A stretch of 64,000 bases of DNA from Nocardia neocaledoniensis (GCF_003182135.1 NZ_QGTL01000005.1:369498-433497); one strand, 5' to 3'; shown: positions 51,519 to 60,484, counted from the first letter of the stretch. Numbers and translations: made by a program. The notes: generated by a model from the sequence alone, not told the origin.

Positions 51519-52523
51519 TCAGCACCAGCCGGTGAGGACCATCAGGCCCAGACTCGCGGCGCCGAGGATCAGTCCGAGCGCGCCACCGAGGAGCAGCGGG
51601 CGCGGGCCCGCGCTGCGGAGCCGCTCGATGCTCAGCGACATGCCGATCGCCGCGAGCACGGTGGCGATGAGCCAGCCGCTGAGCGAGGACAGCGGTGTGG
51701 TCAGCGCGGCGGGCAGCAGGCCGAGCCCGGCGATGACCGAGGCCGCCACGAACAGCACGACGAACAGCGGAAACGCCTGCCGCAGTGAACCGGTCGGCTC
51801 GCCGGGCTCGGTGAGGTGGCGTCGCCCGACGTGCAGGCCGAGGCACAGCGGGATGATGGCCAGGCTGCGGACCATCTTCACGATCACCGCGAACTGCGCC
51901 GCGCCCGCCCCGAAGACGACGCCCGCCGCCAGCACCGAGGAGGTGTCGTTGATCGCGGTGCCCGCCCAGAGCCCGAACGCCTCCTGCGACAGGCCGAGTG
52001 CTCGGCCGAGCGGCGGATACACCAGCACCGCGGCCACATTGAAGACGAAGATGGTGCCCAGCGCGTAGGCCACCCGCTGCTTGTCCGGTCGCAGCACCGC
52101 GGTGGCCGCCGCGATCGCCGACGCGCCGCAGATCGTCGTCCCGACGGCCACCAGCGTCGCCGACTCCCGGTCGACCGCCAGCATCCGGCCGACGACGAAG
52201 GCCGCCACCGCCCCGACGACCAGCGTCCCGACCAGCACCACCGCGGTCTCGCGACCCACGCTCAGAACCGACCCCAGCGGCAGGCCGAGGCCGAGCAGCA
52301 CGATCGCCAGTCCCAACAGTCGCTGCCGGGCCACGTCCAGCCCGGGGGCGAAACGCTGATCCACGGCCGGATCGCGGCGCAGCACCGCGCCCGCCGCGGC
52401 GCCGAGGCCCAGCGCCAGCACCGGCGTGCCGACCATCGGCAGGGCCGTGCCGAGCGGCGTGGCGACGGTGGCCACGAGGGCGGCCAGGGCCAGTCCGGGG
52501 GCGAGGGTCCTTGCGCGGTTCAC
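51519..52523 (-). CDS. YeiH/UPF0324 family putative sulfate exporter
   Basis: The protein has 334 residues and about ten membrane segments. Family blocks are VGTTICGASAIAAATAVLRPDKQRVAYALGTIFVFNVAAVLVYPPLG and AGTAINDTSSVLAAGVVFG, which recur across UPF0324 proteins annotated as putative sulfate or sulfite-related exporters. The GTG at 52523 follows GAAGGGG. In many genomes the gene sits beside a LysR regulator; here the nearest LysR gene is 3.2 kb away (55704). Sulfite efflux would suit a genome that releases sulfite by desulfination (inference). Confidence 0.85.
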   Translation of the reverse strand: MNRARTLAPGLALAALVATVATPLGTALPMVGTPVLALGLGAAAGAVLRRDPAVDQRFAPGLDVARQRLLGLAIVLLGLGLPLGSVLSVGRETAVVLVGTLVVGAVAAFVVGRMLAVDRESATLVAVGTTICGASAIAAATAVLRPDKQRVAYALGTIFVFNVAAVLVYPPLGRALGLSQEAFGLWAGTAINDTSSVLAAGVVFGAGAAQFAVIVKMVRSLAIIPLCLGLHVGRRHLTEPGEPTGSLRQAFPLFVVLFVAASVIAGLGLLPAALTTPLSSLSGWLIATVLAAIGMSLSIERLRSAGPRPLLLGGALGLILGAASLGLMVLTGWC

Positions 52524-52573
52524 CCCTTCACCCTCGCGGGAACGAGGACGTGGAGGTAGACACCGGTTTCCGA

Positions 52574-52602
52574 GGTGCCCATAAATGAGGCTTATGGGCA
52601 CC
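52574..52602 (-). terminator. Terminator hairpin downstream of the KstD gene
   Basis: GGTGCCCATAA (52574-52584) pairs perfectly with TTATGGGCACC (52592-52602) around a seven-base loop. It begins eight bases after the KstD stop on the minus strand. Confidence 0.75.
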
Positions 52603-52609
52603 CGGCGGC

Positions 52610-54286
52610 TCACCCGGCGGCGAGGTCGAGCGCGGCGAGGTAGCCGAACACGATCGCCGGGCCGATCGTGGCGCCCGGGCCGGCATAGGTGTGACCCATG
52701 ACCGGTGCGCCGACGTTGCCCGCCGCGTAGAGCCCGGCCACCGTGGTGCCGTCCGCGCGCAGGACGCGTGCGCGCGAGTCGGTCACCAGGCCGCCCTTGG
52801 TGCCGAGATCGCCCGGGACCAGACGCGCGGCGTAGAACGGGCCGGTCTCGAGCGCGCCGAGGTTGGGGTTGGGACGTTGGCGCGGGTCGCCGTAGTAGTG
52901 GTCGTAAGCACTGGTGCCGCGCCCGAAGTCCTCGTCGACGCCGGTGCGGGCGAAACCGTTGAACCGGGCCACCGTCGCGGTGAGTCCGGCTGCCGGAACA
53001 CCGATCTCGCGGGCCAGCGCGTCGATGCTGTCGGCCCGGGCCAGGACGCCCGCCTCGAACCACCGTTTCGGCAGTGGTCTGCGGGGCGGCAGGCCCGCGA
53101 ACAGGTATCGATCACGGTAGCGCTGGTCGAAGATCAGCCAGGCCGGGAGGTTCTCGCCCGGACCTTCGCCGCGCCCGTGCTCCCCGCCGTACATGCGGTG
53201 GGTCGCCTCCACGTAGGGCAGCGATTCGTTCATGAAGCGCTCGGCCCGGTCGTTGACGATGAGACTGCCGGGCAGGTTGCGTTCGGCCAGGCAGAACCAG
53301 GGGGTGCGGGGGAGCGGGATCGACGGACCCCACCACGCGTCGTCCATGAACGCGGTCGCCGCGCCGAGCGCCTGACCTGCCCGGATGCCGTCGCCGGTGT
53401 TACCGCTCGCGCCGACGGTCCAGTCCGTGCCGATGGGCGCCCGCTGGTACCGCACGCGCATCGCCTCGTCGTGCTCGAAGCCGCCACAGGCCAGCACCAC
53501 GCCGCGGCGCGCCGTGATCGCCCGCGCGCCGCGGTCGCGGCCGACGCGGACGCCGGTGACCCGGGTGCCGGTGGTCGTCAGCTCGAGCAACGGCGTCTCC
53601 AGCAGCAGGGGCACGCCCGCCGCGCGCAGACCCTGACACAGCATCGCGCTCAGCGCCTGTCCCCGCGCGAGCAGATGCCGGCCCCGCGCCCGCCCGGCGA
53701 TCCAGCGCACGCCGATCCGCAACGCGCGCAACGGGCTTCGTGGATTGCGCAGGCCGAGGTGGATCTGGCGGAAGTCGGCCTGGGTGAGCACGAGGTTGCG
53801 CGGCGCCTTGCCGTAGTCCGGTTCCAGGGTGGCCAGGTCGGCGCCGAGCCCGCGCGCGTCGAAGGGCACGGGCTCCACCGAGCGACCGTGCGCGCGTCCA
53901 CCGGGGGCCTCGGGGTAGTAGTCGCTGTAGCCCGGCACCCACCGCATCGCCAGTGGCGTGTGCTCGGTCAGGTACTCGAACGCCTCGACGCCGCGATCGA
54001 GGTAGGTGTCGATGAGCTCCGGCGGGACGTCGTCGCCGATGATGTGCCGCAGGTAGGCGCGGGCGGCGGCGAGATCGTCGGGCGGCGCCTGGTCGCGCAG
54101 GACCGGATTGCCCGGAATCCACACGCCGCCGCCGGAGCGGGCGGTCGAGCCGCCCCAGCGGCTCGCCTTCTCCACGACGACCACCGACAGGCCGTGCCGG
54201 GCCGCGGTGATCGCGGCGGTCATCCCCGCCGCGCCCGAACCGACGACGACCACGTCGACGGCATCGGGAATTCGATTGTCCTGCAT
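52610..54286 (-). CDS. kstD: 3-ketosteroid delta-1-dehydrogenase family flavoprotein
   Basis: The protein has 558 residues. FAD loop VVVVGSGAAGMTAAITAARHG near 12-30 and SRWGGSTARSGGGVWIPGNPV are the KstD signature. The C-terminal block is TGPFYAARLVPGDLGTKGGLVTDSRARVL, holding the catalytic Tyr and Gly region, then GLYAAGNVGAPVMGHTYAGPGATIGPAIVFGYLAA. KstD introduces the C1-C2 double bond in ring A of 3-ketosteroids. It is not inside a larger steroid cluster here, so it may be one of several paralogues. AGAAGGAAG precedes the ATG. A TetR gene lies 39 bases upstream on the same strand. Confidence 0.88.
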   Translation of the reverse strand: MQDNRIPDAVDVVVVGSGAAGMTAAITAARHGLSVVVVEKASRWGGSTARSGGGVWIPGNPVLRDQAPPDDLAAARAYLRHIIGDDVPPELIDTYLDRGVEAFEYLTEHTPLAMRWVPGYSDYYPEAPGGRAHGRSVEPVPFDARGLGADLATLEPDYGKAPRNLVLTQADFRQIHLGLRNPRSPLRALRIGVRWIAGRARGRHLLARGQALSAMLCQGLRAAGVPLLLETPLLELTTTGTRVTGVRVGRDRGARAITARRGVVLACGGFEHDEAMRVRYQRAPIGTDWTVGASGNTGDGIRAGQALGAATAFMDDAWWGPSIPLPRTPWFCLAERNLPGSLIVNDRAERFMNESLPYVEATHRMYGGEHGRGEGPGENLPAWLIFDQRYRDRYLFAGLPPRRPLPKRWFEAGVLARADSIDALAREIGVPAAGLTATVARFNGFARTGVDEDFGRGTSAYDHYYGDPRQRPNPNLGALETGPFYAARLVPGDLGTKGGLVTDSRARVLRADGTTVAGLYAAGNVGAPVMGHTYAGPGATIGPAIVFGYLAALDLAAG

Positions 54287-54325
54287 GGGTACTTCCTTCT
54301 GTCCGAACACGCAGCCCACCGTGGG

Positions 54326-54937
54326 TCAGCGCGGGATCCGCCAGCGGTCGTCGACGACCGCGGTCAGCGCCGCTTCGACGCAGACCGGCAGCGAGTCCCC
54401 GGGCTCGTCGGCGCCGCGCAGCCACCGCAGGTAGCCGAATTCAGCGGCCGCCAGCATCAGGTGCACGAGCAGCCCGGGGCGGTTGTCGGTGGTGGGATCG
54501 GCGCCCATGCGCCGCGCGGTGAGTTCGACCAGTCGCGCGCGATGGTCCGGCGGGACGAGTGCGACGCGGTCGAGCAGGTGCGGCGCGGTGGCGAACGCCG
54601 CGCGCCACTGCGCCAGGTCCTCGCCGCCGAGTGCGGTCGAGCGGTCCAGGATCGCGTGCGACAGCGCGACGTCGGCCGGTTCCGCCGCGGGCCTGGCCTC
54701 GAGCAGCGCGGCGATGCCTGTGCCACCGTCGCGGACCGGATCGAGCAGCAGGTCCTCCTTGCTGCGCACGTGCCGGAAGTACGTGCTGGTGGACACCCCC
54801 GCGGCGGCGGCGATCTGTTCGGTGGTCACCGCGTCGAATCCGGACCGCGCGAACAACTGGAACGCCGCCCGCTGGATCTCGGCCCGCACCTGCCGCCGTT
54901 GCCGTTCCCGTAAGGACACCGCCCACCTCCGCGTCAT
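54326..54937 (-). CDS. TetR family regulator upstream of kstD
   Basis: The protein has 203 residues. The helix-turn-helix is AEIQRAAFQLFARSGFDAVTTEQIAAAAGVSTSTYFRHVRSKEDLLL. The C-terminal domain belongs to the MftR-like/unassigned group. Its gene and kstD are adjacent and in the same direction, so it probably regulates its own operon. An imperfect palindrome, TCCC-GTTAT-GGGA at 54976-54988, lies in its upstream region and could be its operator. Confidence 0.85.
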   Translation of the reverse strand: MTRRWAVSLRERQRRQVRAEIQRAAFQLFARSGFDAVTTEQIAAAAGVSTSTYFRHVRSKEDLLLDPVRDGGTGIAALLEARPAAEPADVALSHAILDRSTALGGEDLAQWRAAFATAPHLLDRVALVPPDHRARLVELTARRMGADPTTDNRPGLLVHLMLAAAEFGYLRWLRGADEPGDSLPVCVEAALTAVVDDRWRIPR

Positions 54938-55064
54938 CGCTCGGGCCTCCGTGACAGCCCGCTGGTGATAGCATCTCCCGTTATGGGAATGACTGTCAAG
55001 AAGAAATGCTCTCCCGTAAATCGCGTCCCCTGCCGCATCGGCGGAGCTGTGGTTTGCTGGAGAT

Positions 55065-55667
55065 GTGCGGAAACGAACCCGGCTGACCATCGCCGCCGGT
55101 ATCGCTTCGATGCTGTGGGGTGAGTGGGCGAACTGGCGGGCCTCGCGCCGGGGCGTGGGGCCGGGGGCCGACGGGTCCGAGGCCGTCGTCGTCCTCGGCT
55201 ATCGGAATCCCGGCCCGACGGCCAACGCGATGAACCGCTGGCGGGTGCGGGCCGGCCTGCGCTCCATCGACCCCGCCGCGCCGCGGACCCGCCTCGTCCT
55301 GAGCGGCGGCGCCGTCGCCGGACCGATCCCCGAAGCCACGCTGATGGCCGACTACGCGACGCGCGAGCGTGGGTATCGCGGCGAACTCGTCCGGGAGGAC
55401 GCCAGCCGATCCACCTGGGAGAACATCGCTTTCGCGATCCCGTTCCTGAAGGACGTGGACCGGATCAAGATCGTCTCGCTGCCGACGCACGCCGCCACCG
55501 CCCGCGCCTACCTCGCCGAGCAGGCCCCCGAACTCGCCGCGCGACTCGTGCCGGGGCGCGAGTATCGGTTCGGCGAGTGGCTGCCGCTGAAACCGGTCGT
55601 CGCCCTCTACGGCGTGGCCAAGTCGCTGCGTGGGCGGATCCGGGATCGCGACGCCGAGGGTGCCTGA
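55065..55667 (+). CDS. YdcF/DUF218 family protein
   Basis: The protein has 200 residues. An N-terminal hydrophobic segment (LTIAAGIASMLWGEWANW) may anchor it in the membrane. DUF218 blocks follow: AVVVLGYRN, RLVLSGGAV, EATLMADYATRERG, EDASRSTWENIAFA and IVSLPTHAATARAYL. The family includes proteins linked to envelope polymer or vancomycin-sensitivity phenotypes, but its reaction is not settled. GTG start with GGAG very close upstream. It is divergent from the TetR gene. Confidence 0.8.
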   Translation: MRKRTRLTIAAGIASMLWGEWANWRASRRGVGPGADGSEAVVVLGYRNPGPTANAMNRWRVRAGLRSIDPAAPRTRLVLSGGAVAGPIPEATLMADYATRERGYRGELVREDASRSTWENIAFAIPFLKDVDRIKIVSLPTHAATARAYLAEQAPELAARLVPGREYRFGEWLPLKPVVALYGVAKSLRGRIRDRDAEGA

Positions 55668-55703
55668 TGCCGGAGTCGGCGCCGGGTCGCCGATAATCGG
55701 CGC

Positions 55704-56654
55704 ATGACGCTGCCGCCCGGTGCCCCCGACCTCGAGGTCCTCGACCTGCTGGTGTCGGTGGCCGAAGTGGGCAGCCTCGGCGCCGCCGCCCGCAGGCACG
55801 GCATCAGCCAGCCCGCGGCGAGCATGCGGATCAGCGCGCTCGAACGCCGGATGCGGGTCAAGCTGCTCGACCGGGGCCCGACCGGATCGGCGCTCACCGA
55901 CGCCGGGCAGGCGGTGGTCGAGCACGCGCGAACCGTGCTGGCCGCAGTGCGGGACCTCGTCGACGAGGTGGACCACCTGCGTGCCACGCAGGCCCCGCGG
56001 CTGCGCATCGCGGCCTCGAAAACTATTGCCGACCACCGGATCCCGCACTGGCTCGCGGCCCTGCGCACCGACCACCCCGAGGTGCTGATCTCGCTCGAGG
56101 TGGAGAATTCGACCCAGGTCGCCGCCCTGGTCCGCGACGGCGTGGCCGATCTCGGATTCGTCGAGGGTCCGCATCCGCCCACCGCGCTCGGCAGCCGGGT
56201 ACTCGGCACCGACGACCTGGTGGTCGTCGTCGCGCCCGGCCACCCGTGGACCCACCGGACGACGCCGGTCACCCTCGCCGAACTCGCCGGCACCGCGCTG
56301 CTGTGGCGGGAACCCGGTTCCGGCACCCGCGAGACCGTCTGGGACCTGCTCAGCACGGCGGCCACCCCGGCGGGGCCCGCCGCCGAACTCGGCTCGGCCG
56401 CGGCGATCCTGGCCGCGGCGCGCACCGGCATGGCGCCCGCCGTCCTGAGCCTCCTCATCGCCGCTCCCGACCTCGCCACCGGCGCCCTCGTCGCCGTGCG
56501 CACCGCCGAGGCCGCCCGGCTGACCCGCAAATTCCGCGCGATCTGGCGCCGCGCCGCGCCGCCCTCGGGGGCCGCGGAGCTGCTCGTCGACCGCGCGGCC
56601 CGCCTCGAGATCGCCCGCTCGACGGTGGTGGGACCGCGCCGGGAGAGCGAATAA
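55704..56654 (+). CDS. LysR family transcriptional regulator
   Basis: The protein has 316 residues. Helix-turn-helix: LDLLVSVAEVGSLGAAARRHGISQPAASMRISALERRMRVKLLDRGPTGSALTDAG. The effector domain includes LRIAASKTIADHRIPHWLAALRTDHPEV and FVEGPHPPTALGSRVLGTDDLVVVVAPGHPW. It resembles regulators commonly paired with UPF0324/YeiH genes, and such a gene lies 3.2 kb away, separated by kstD and others. It is 36 bases after the DUF218 gene, so the two may be co-transcribed. Confidence 0.88.
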   Translation: MTLPPGAPDLEVLDLLVSVAEVGSLGAAARRHGISQPAASMRISALERRMRVKLLDRGPTGSALTDAGQAVVEHARTVLAAVRDLVDEVDHLRATQAPRLRIAASKTIADHRIPHWLAALRTDHPEVLISLEVENSTQVAALVRDGVADLGFVEGPHPPTALGSRVLGTDDLVVVVAPGHPWTHRTTPVTLAELAGTALLWREPGSGTRETVWDLLSTAATPAGPAAELGSAAAILAAARTGMAPAVLSLLIAAPDLATGALVAVRTAEAARLTRKFRAIWRRAAPPSGAAELLVDRAARLEIARSTVVGPRRESE

Positions 56655-56753
56655 CCGCAGGTGGAGAGCTTGCGGACAGGCGCGGAACTGGCGTAACCAG
56701 GCGGTAATTGCCCGAAACGTCCGCCGTAACGCGGCGTTCGGAGCATGTGCCGC

Positions 56754-57569
56754 ATGACAGCCACTCCCTTTTCCTCGGCCCGCCCCCGACCACCCGATCC
56801 GGCTCCGGGGCGCCGGAGCGCACCCGCGCGCCGCATCCGCGACATCCTGCGGGCCCGCATCCGCACCGGCGTCTACGGCTCCCGGCCACTGCCCGCCGAA
56901 GCGGAACTGGCCGCCGACTTCGCCACCAGCCGCAACATCGTGCGTGACGCGCTGACCCTGCTGCGCGACGAGGGTCTCATCGACCGCGTGCCCGGCGCCG
57001 GAACCTTCGTCGTGGTCGACAAGGCCGTCCAGGGGCTGGACCGGTTGCGTGGTCTCGCCGAGACCTTCGAGACCCGCAGCGACCGCGTCACCAATCGCGT
57101 CCTGCTCGCCGAAGTGATGCCGGCGACACCCCTGGTGGCCGAACGGCTCGAGCGCCGCGTCGGCGACCCGGTCGTCGTGCTCGAGCGGGTCCGTTACCTC
57201 GACGGCGCCCCGCTGTCACTGGACGCCAGCTATCTGACCGCGGATGTCGGCATCCCGCTGCTGGACAAGGACCTCACCGGTTGCGACGTATTCGGCCTGC
57301 TCGAAGCCGAACTCGGCCTGCCGCTCGGCTCGGCCGCGGTCGCGATCGAGGCCGTCGCCGCCGATCCCACGGTCGCGGGCCTGCTCGAAGTGCGCGCCGG
57401 AGCACCGCTGCTGTTCGTGGAACGGCTCACCTACACCGATTCCGGCCGGCCCGTCGATCTCGAGTACATCCGCTTTCGCGGTGACCGGTTCTCCCTGTCC
57501 GGCCGGCTGGACCGCGTCCCGGTGACCCCGCGGCGCTCGGTCGCCCACCACTCCGACCAAAGGGGTTGA
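56754..57569 (+). CDS. GntR/HutC family regulator (cluster B)
   Basis: The protein has 271 residues. Winged helix RRIRDILRARIRTGVYGSRPLPAEAELAADFATSRNIVRDALTLLRDEGLI and UTRA domain with VVVLERVRYLDGAPLSLDASYLTADVGIPLL and VDLEYIRFRGDRFSLSG. It is paralogous to the cluster A regulator along its whole length. The ATG at 56754 is preferred to one nine bases earlier because GGAG (56740-56743) is then ten bases away. It heads the cluster B operon, and its stop overlaps a possible early start of the flavoprotein gene. Confidence 0.88.
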   Translation: MTATPFSSARPRPPDPAPGRRSAPARRIRDILRARIRTGVYGSRPLPAEAELAADFATSRNIVRDALTLLRDEGLIDRVPGAGTFVVVDKAVQGLDRLRGLAETFETRSDRVTNRVLLAEVMPATPLVAERLERRVGDPVVVLERVRYLDGAPLSLDASYLTADVGIPLLDKDLTGCDVFGLLEAELGLPLGSAAVAIEAVAADPTVAGLLEVRAGAPLLFVERLTYTDSGRPVDLEYIRFRGDRFSLSGRLDRVPVTPRRSVAHHSDQRG

Positions 57570-57574
57570 TCCTC

Positions 57575-59338
57575 ATGCAGATTCCACCGCTCACCGAACG
57601 GCGCGAGCTCGTCTGCGATGTCCTGATCGTCGGCGGCGGTACCGCCGGGACGATGGCCGCGCTCACCGCGGCCCGGCACGGCGCGCAGGTGCTGCTGCTC
57701 GAGAAGGCGCACGTGCGCCATTCCGGCGCCCTCGCGATGGGCATGGACGGTGTCAACAACGCCGTCGTGCCGGGCAAGGCGAGTCCGGAGGACTACGTCG
57801 CCGACATCACCGTAGCCAACGACGGGATCGTCAACCAGCGCACCGTCTACGAGACGGCCACACGCGGTTTCGAGATGGTGCAGCGCCTCGAGGGGTACGG
57901 CGTCAAGTTCGAGAAGGACGAGCACGGCGAGTACGCGGTGCGCAAGGTGCACCGATCGGGCTCCTACGTGCTGCCGATGCCCGAGGGCCGCGACGTGAAG
58001 AAGGTGCTCTACCGCACCCTGCGCGCCCGCGAGGTGCGATCGCGGGTGACCATCACCAACCGGGTGATGCCGGTGCGGGTGCTCACCGTCGACGGGCGCG
58101 CGGTCGGTGCCGTCGGATTCGACACGCGCACAGGCGAATTCGTCACCATCTCCGCGGGCGCGGTGATCCTGGCCGCAGGCGCGTGCGGTCGGCTCGGGTT
58201 GCCCGCCTCGGGCTATCTGTACGGCACCTACGAGAATCCGACCAACGCCGGCGACGGCTACGCCATGGCCTATCACGCGGGCGCCGAACTGTCGGGCATC
58301 GAGTGCTTCCAGATCAATCCGCTCATCAAGGACTACAACGGTCCCGCCTGCGCCTATGTCGCCAACCCGTTCGGCGGCTACCAGGTCAACGCCGAGGGCA
58401 ATCGTTTCGTCGACTGCGACTACTGGTCGGGCCAGATGATGGCCGAGGTCAAACGTGAACTCGACAGCGCGCGTGGTCCGATCTACCTGAAGCTGAGCCA
58501 CCTTCCCGACGCCACGATCCGGGAGATCGAAGGCATCCTGCACACCACCGAGCGGCCGACCCGCGGCACCTTCCACGCGGGCCGCGGCACCGACTACCGC
58601 ACGGGTGACATCGAGATGCACATCTCCGAGATCGGTTTGTGCAGTGGCCATTCCGCGTCGGGTGTCTGGGTCGACGAACGCGCCGCGACGACGGTTCCCG
58701 GCCTGTTCGCGGCCGGCGACATGGCGCTGGTACCGCACAACTACATGATCGGAGCCTTCGTCTACGGCGACATCGCGGGCGAGCACGCCAGCGCCTACGC
58801 CCGCGGCGCCACCCATCCGGAGCTGCCCGCGGACCAGATCGAGGCGGCCCACGAATTGATCTACCGTCCGCTGCGCCATCCCGACGGCCCGCCGCAGTCG
58901 CAGGTCGAATACAAGCTGCGCCGATTCGTCAACGACTATCTGCAGCCGCCCAAAGCGCAGTCCTATCTCGCGCTCGGTGTCGCCGCCTTCGAACGGATGA
59001 AGGACGAGATCGCCGGCATGGGCGGGCAGACGCCACACGAACTGATGCGCTGTGCCGAGGTGACCTTCATCCGGGACTGCGCGGAAATGGCGGCCCGCGC
59101 CTCCCTGCGCCGGACCGAGAGCCGGTGGGGGCTCTATCACCAGCGCGCCGACTGGCCCGCGCGCGACGACGCGGAATGGTTCTGCCACCTCAACCTCGCG
59201 CGCGGCGCGAGCGGGGAGATGGAGTTCCGTACCCGGCCGGTCGCCCCGTACATCGTGCCGGTCCCCGGATTCGTCCGGCCCGACGGCGTCGCCGATGTCG
59301 CCGCACCCGACCTCGTCGGCGCGTGGGGTGCCCGATGA
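57575..59338 (+). CDS. AprA/FrdA-superfamily flavoprotein (cluster B)
   Basis: The protein has 587 residues and is collinear with residues 1 to about 570 of the cluster A protein, and highly similar throughout by eye. FAD loop GGGTAGTMAAL at 20-30, LLEKAHVRHSGALAMGMDGVNN, HISEIGLCSGHSASGVWVDE and TVPGLFAAGDMALVPHNYMIGAFVYGD. It ends after PVAPYIVPVPG, exactly where the cluster A protein enters its linker. AGGGG lies nine bases before the ATG at 57575. Its stop overlaps the HEAT gene by ATGA. Residues about 209-275 are coded by the tract identical to cluster A. The substrate is unknown; a small anion brought in by the adjacent transporter is likely (inference). Confidence 0.82.
   Translation: MQIPPLTERRELVCDVLIVGGGTAGTMAALTAARHGAQVLLLEKAHVRHSGALAMGMDGVNNAVVPGKASPEDYVADITVANDGIVNQRTVYETATRGFEMVQRLEGYGVKFEKDEHGEYAVRKVHRSGSYVLPMPEGRDVKKVLYRTLRAREVRSRVTITNRVMPVRVLTVDGRAVGAVGFDTRTGEFVTISAGAVILAAGACGRLGLPASGYLYGTYENPTNAGDGYAMAYHAGAELSGIECFQINPLIKDYNGPACAYVANPFGGYQVNAEGNRFVDCDYWSGQMMAEVKRELDSARGPIYLKLSHLPDATIREIEGILHTTERPTRGTFHAGRGTDYRTGDIEMHISEIGLCSGHSASGVWVDERAATTVPGLFAAGDMALVPHNYMIGAFVYGDIAGEHASAYARGATHPELPADQIEAAHELIYRPLRHPDGPPQSQVEYKLRRFVNDYLQPPKAQSYLALGVAAFERMKDEIAGMGGQTPHELMRCAEVTFIRDCAEMAARASLRRTESRWGLYHQRADWPARDDAEWFCHLNLARGASGEMEFRTRPVAPYIVPVPGFVRPDGVADVAAPDLVGAWGAR
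58200..58399. repeat. 200-base tract identical to 40642-40841 (inverted), cluster B copy
   Basis: This is the partner of the cluster A tract. Identity ends at 58199 (T here, C in cluster A) and at 58400 (A here, G in cluster A). Within the tract even silent codon positions are all the same, unlike the sequence on either side. Confidence 0.9.
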
Positions 59339-60240
59339 GCGCGCGCCTGCTGACCCTGCTCGATCTGGCCGACGAATGCCCGGAGCTCGGCGAACTCACC
59401 CCGTACCTCGCCGACCCCGACCCGGAGGTCCGGCGCACGGCCCTGTCGGTGCTCAGCGAGACCACCGAGGACTGGCCCGCGGCGGCCCCGATCATCGCGC
59501 GCGGTCTCGCCGACGCCGATGTCGACGTCCGGCACACCGCGATCGGGCTGCTCACCGAACTGCTCGAGGTGCTGGTCCCCGGACCCGAATTCGACGCGGC
59601 GCTGGGGGACTGCGTCACCGCGCCGGAACCGGCGGTGCGCTCGGCCGCGATCGAGGCGCTGTGGCGGCACCGCAGGGTGACCGCCGGGGAACTGGCAGCC
59701 TGGCTGACCGACCCCAACGCCTCGGTCCGGCGCGTGGTCATCGGCGGGCTCACCTCGGTCGACGCCATCGACGAACTCGCCACCGCGGCGGCCGACGAGG
59801 ACCAGAACGTCCGGATCGCCGTCGCGAAAGGTCTGGCCGCGGTGGGTGACCCACGCGGGGCGGTCACCCTGCTGGCGCTGGCGGCCGACCCGGAACCCCT
59901 CGTGCGCGCCGCCGCCCTGGCGAGCCTGGCCGGCACCGGCTGCGACGACCAGGCCGCCGCCGTCGCCACCGCGGCGATGGCCGATCCCGCCTGGCAGGTT
60001 CGGCAGGCGGCGGCGATCGCGCTGGCCGCGGCCGACCCCGAACTCGCGGCGGCGCCCCTGCTGACCGCCGTCTCCGACCCCAACCTCGACGTCCGTAAGG
60101 CGGCGGTGCGCGCACTGGCCGAACGGATCGCCGAGCGCCGCGACATCACCACGGCGCTGCGGCGGGCACTCGACGACCCGGACGCCGACGTCCGCGCCTT
60201 CGCCCGCATCGGCATCGCCAACTCTGGAAAGGAACTCTGA
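59335..60240 (+). CDS. HEAT-repeat protein (cluster B)
   Basis: The protein has 301 residues and is composed almost entirely of PBS-lyase-type HEAT repeats of about 31 residues, for example LADPDPEVRRTALSVLSETTE, LADADVDVRHTAIGLLTELL, LTDPNASVRRVVIGGLTSVD and VSDPNLDVRKAAVRALAERI. It is equivalent to the C-terminal third of the cluster A flavoprotein. Such solenoids act as scaffolds or cofactor-insertion factors. Here it probably binds the flavoprotein, as the fusion in cluster A implies. It is coupled by ATGA upstream and TGATG downstream. Confidence 0.88.
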   Translation: MSARLLTLLDLADECPELGELTPYLADPDPEVRRTALSVLSETTEDWPAAAPIIARGLADADVDVRHTAIGLLTELLEVLVPGPEFDAALGDCVTAPEPAVRSAAIEALWRHRRVTAGELAAWLTDPNASVRRVVIGGLTSVDAIDELATAAADEDQNVRIAVAKGLAAVGDPRGAVTLLALAADPEPLVRAAALASLAGTGCDDQAAAVATAAMADPAWQVRQAAAIALAAADPELAAAPLLTAVSDPNLDVRKAAVRALAERIAERRDITTALRRALDDPDADVRAFARIGIANSGKEL

Positions 60241-60467
60241 TGGCCCAGGTCAATGCCCGTCTCGACGTCCCCGTCTCGGTCGACGAGGCCACCTGTATCG
60301 ACGGATGCACGCTGTGCGTCGACATGTGCCCGCTCGATTCTCTTGCCATCCACCCGGATTCGGGCAAGGCCTACATGCACGTCGACGAATGCTGGTACTG
60401 CGGGCCGTGCGCCGCGCGGTGCCCCGTCGGCGCGGTCACCGTCAACATCCCGTTCCTGTTGCGCTAG
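60240..60467 (+). CDS. Eight-cysteine 2x[4Fe-4S] ferredoxin, AprB-like (cluster B)
   Basis: The protein has 75 residues. Cysteines at 19, 23, 26, 30, 51, 54, 57 and 61 match the cluster A paralogue position for position, including Trp52 of ECWYCGPC. It should carry two [4Fe-4S] clusters and donate to or accept from the flavoprotein. The start shares one base with the HEAT-gene stop. Confidence 0.88.
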   Translation: MAQVNARLDVPVSVDEATCIDGCTLCVDMCPLDSLAIHPDSGKAYMHVDECWYCGPCAARCPVGAVTVNIPFLLR

Positions 60468-60484
60468 AGGAAGAACGGACCGCC

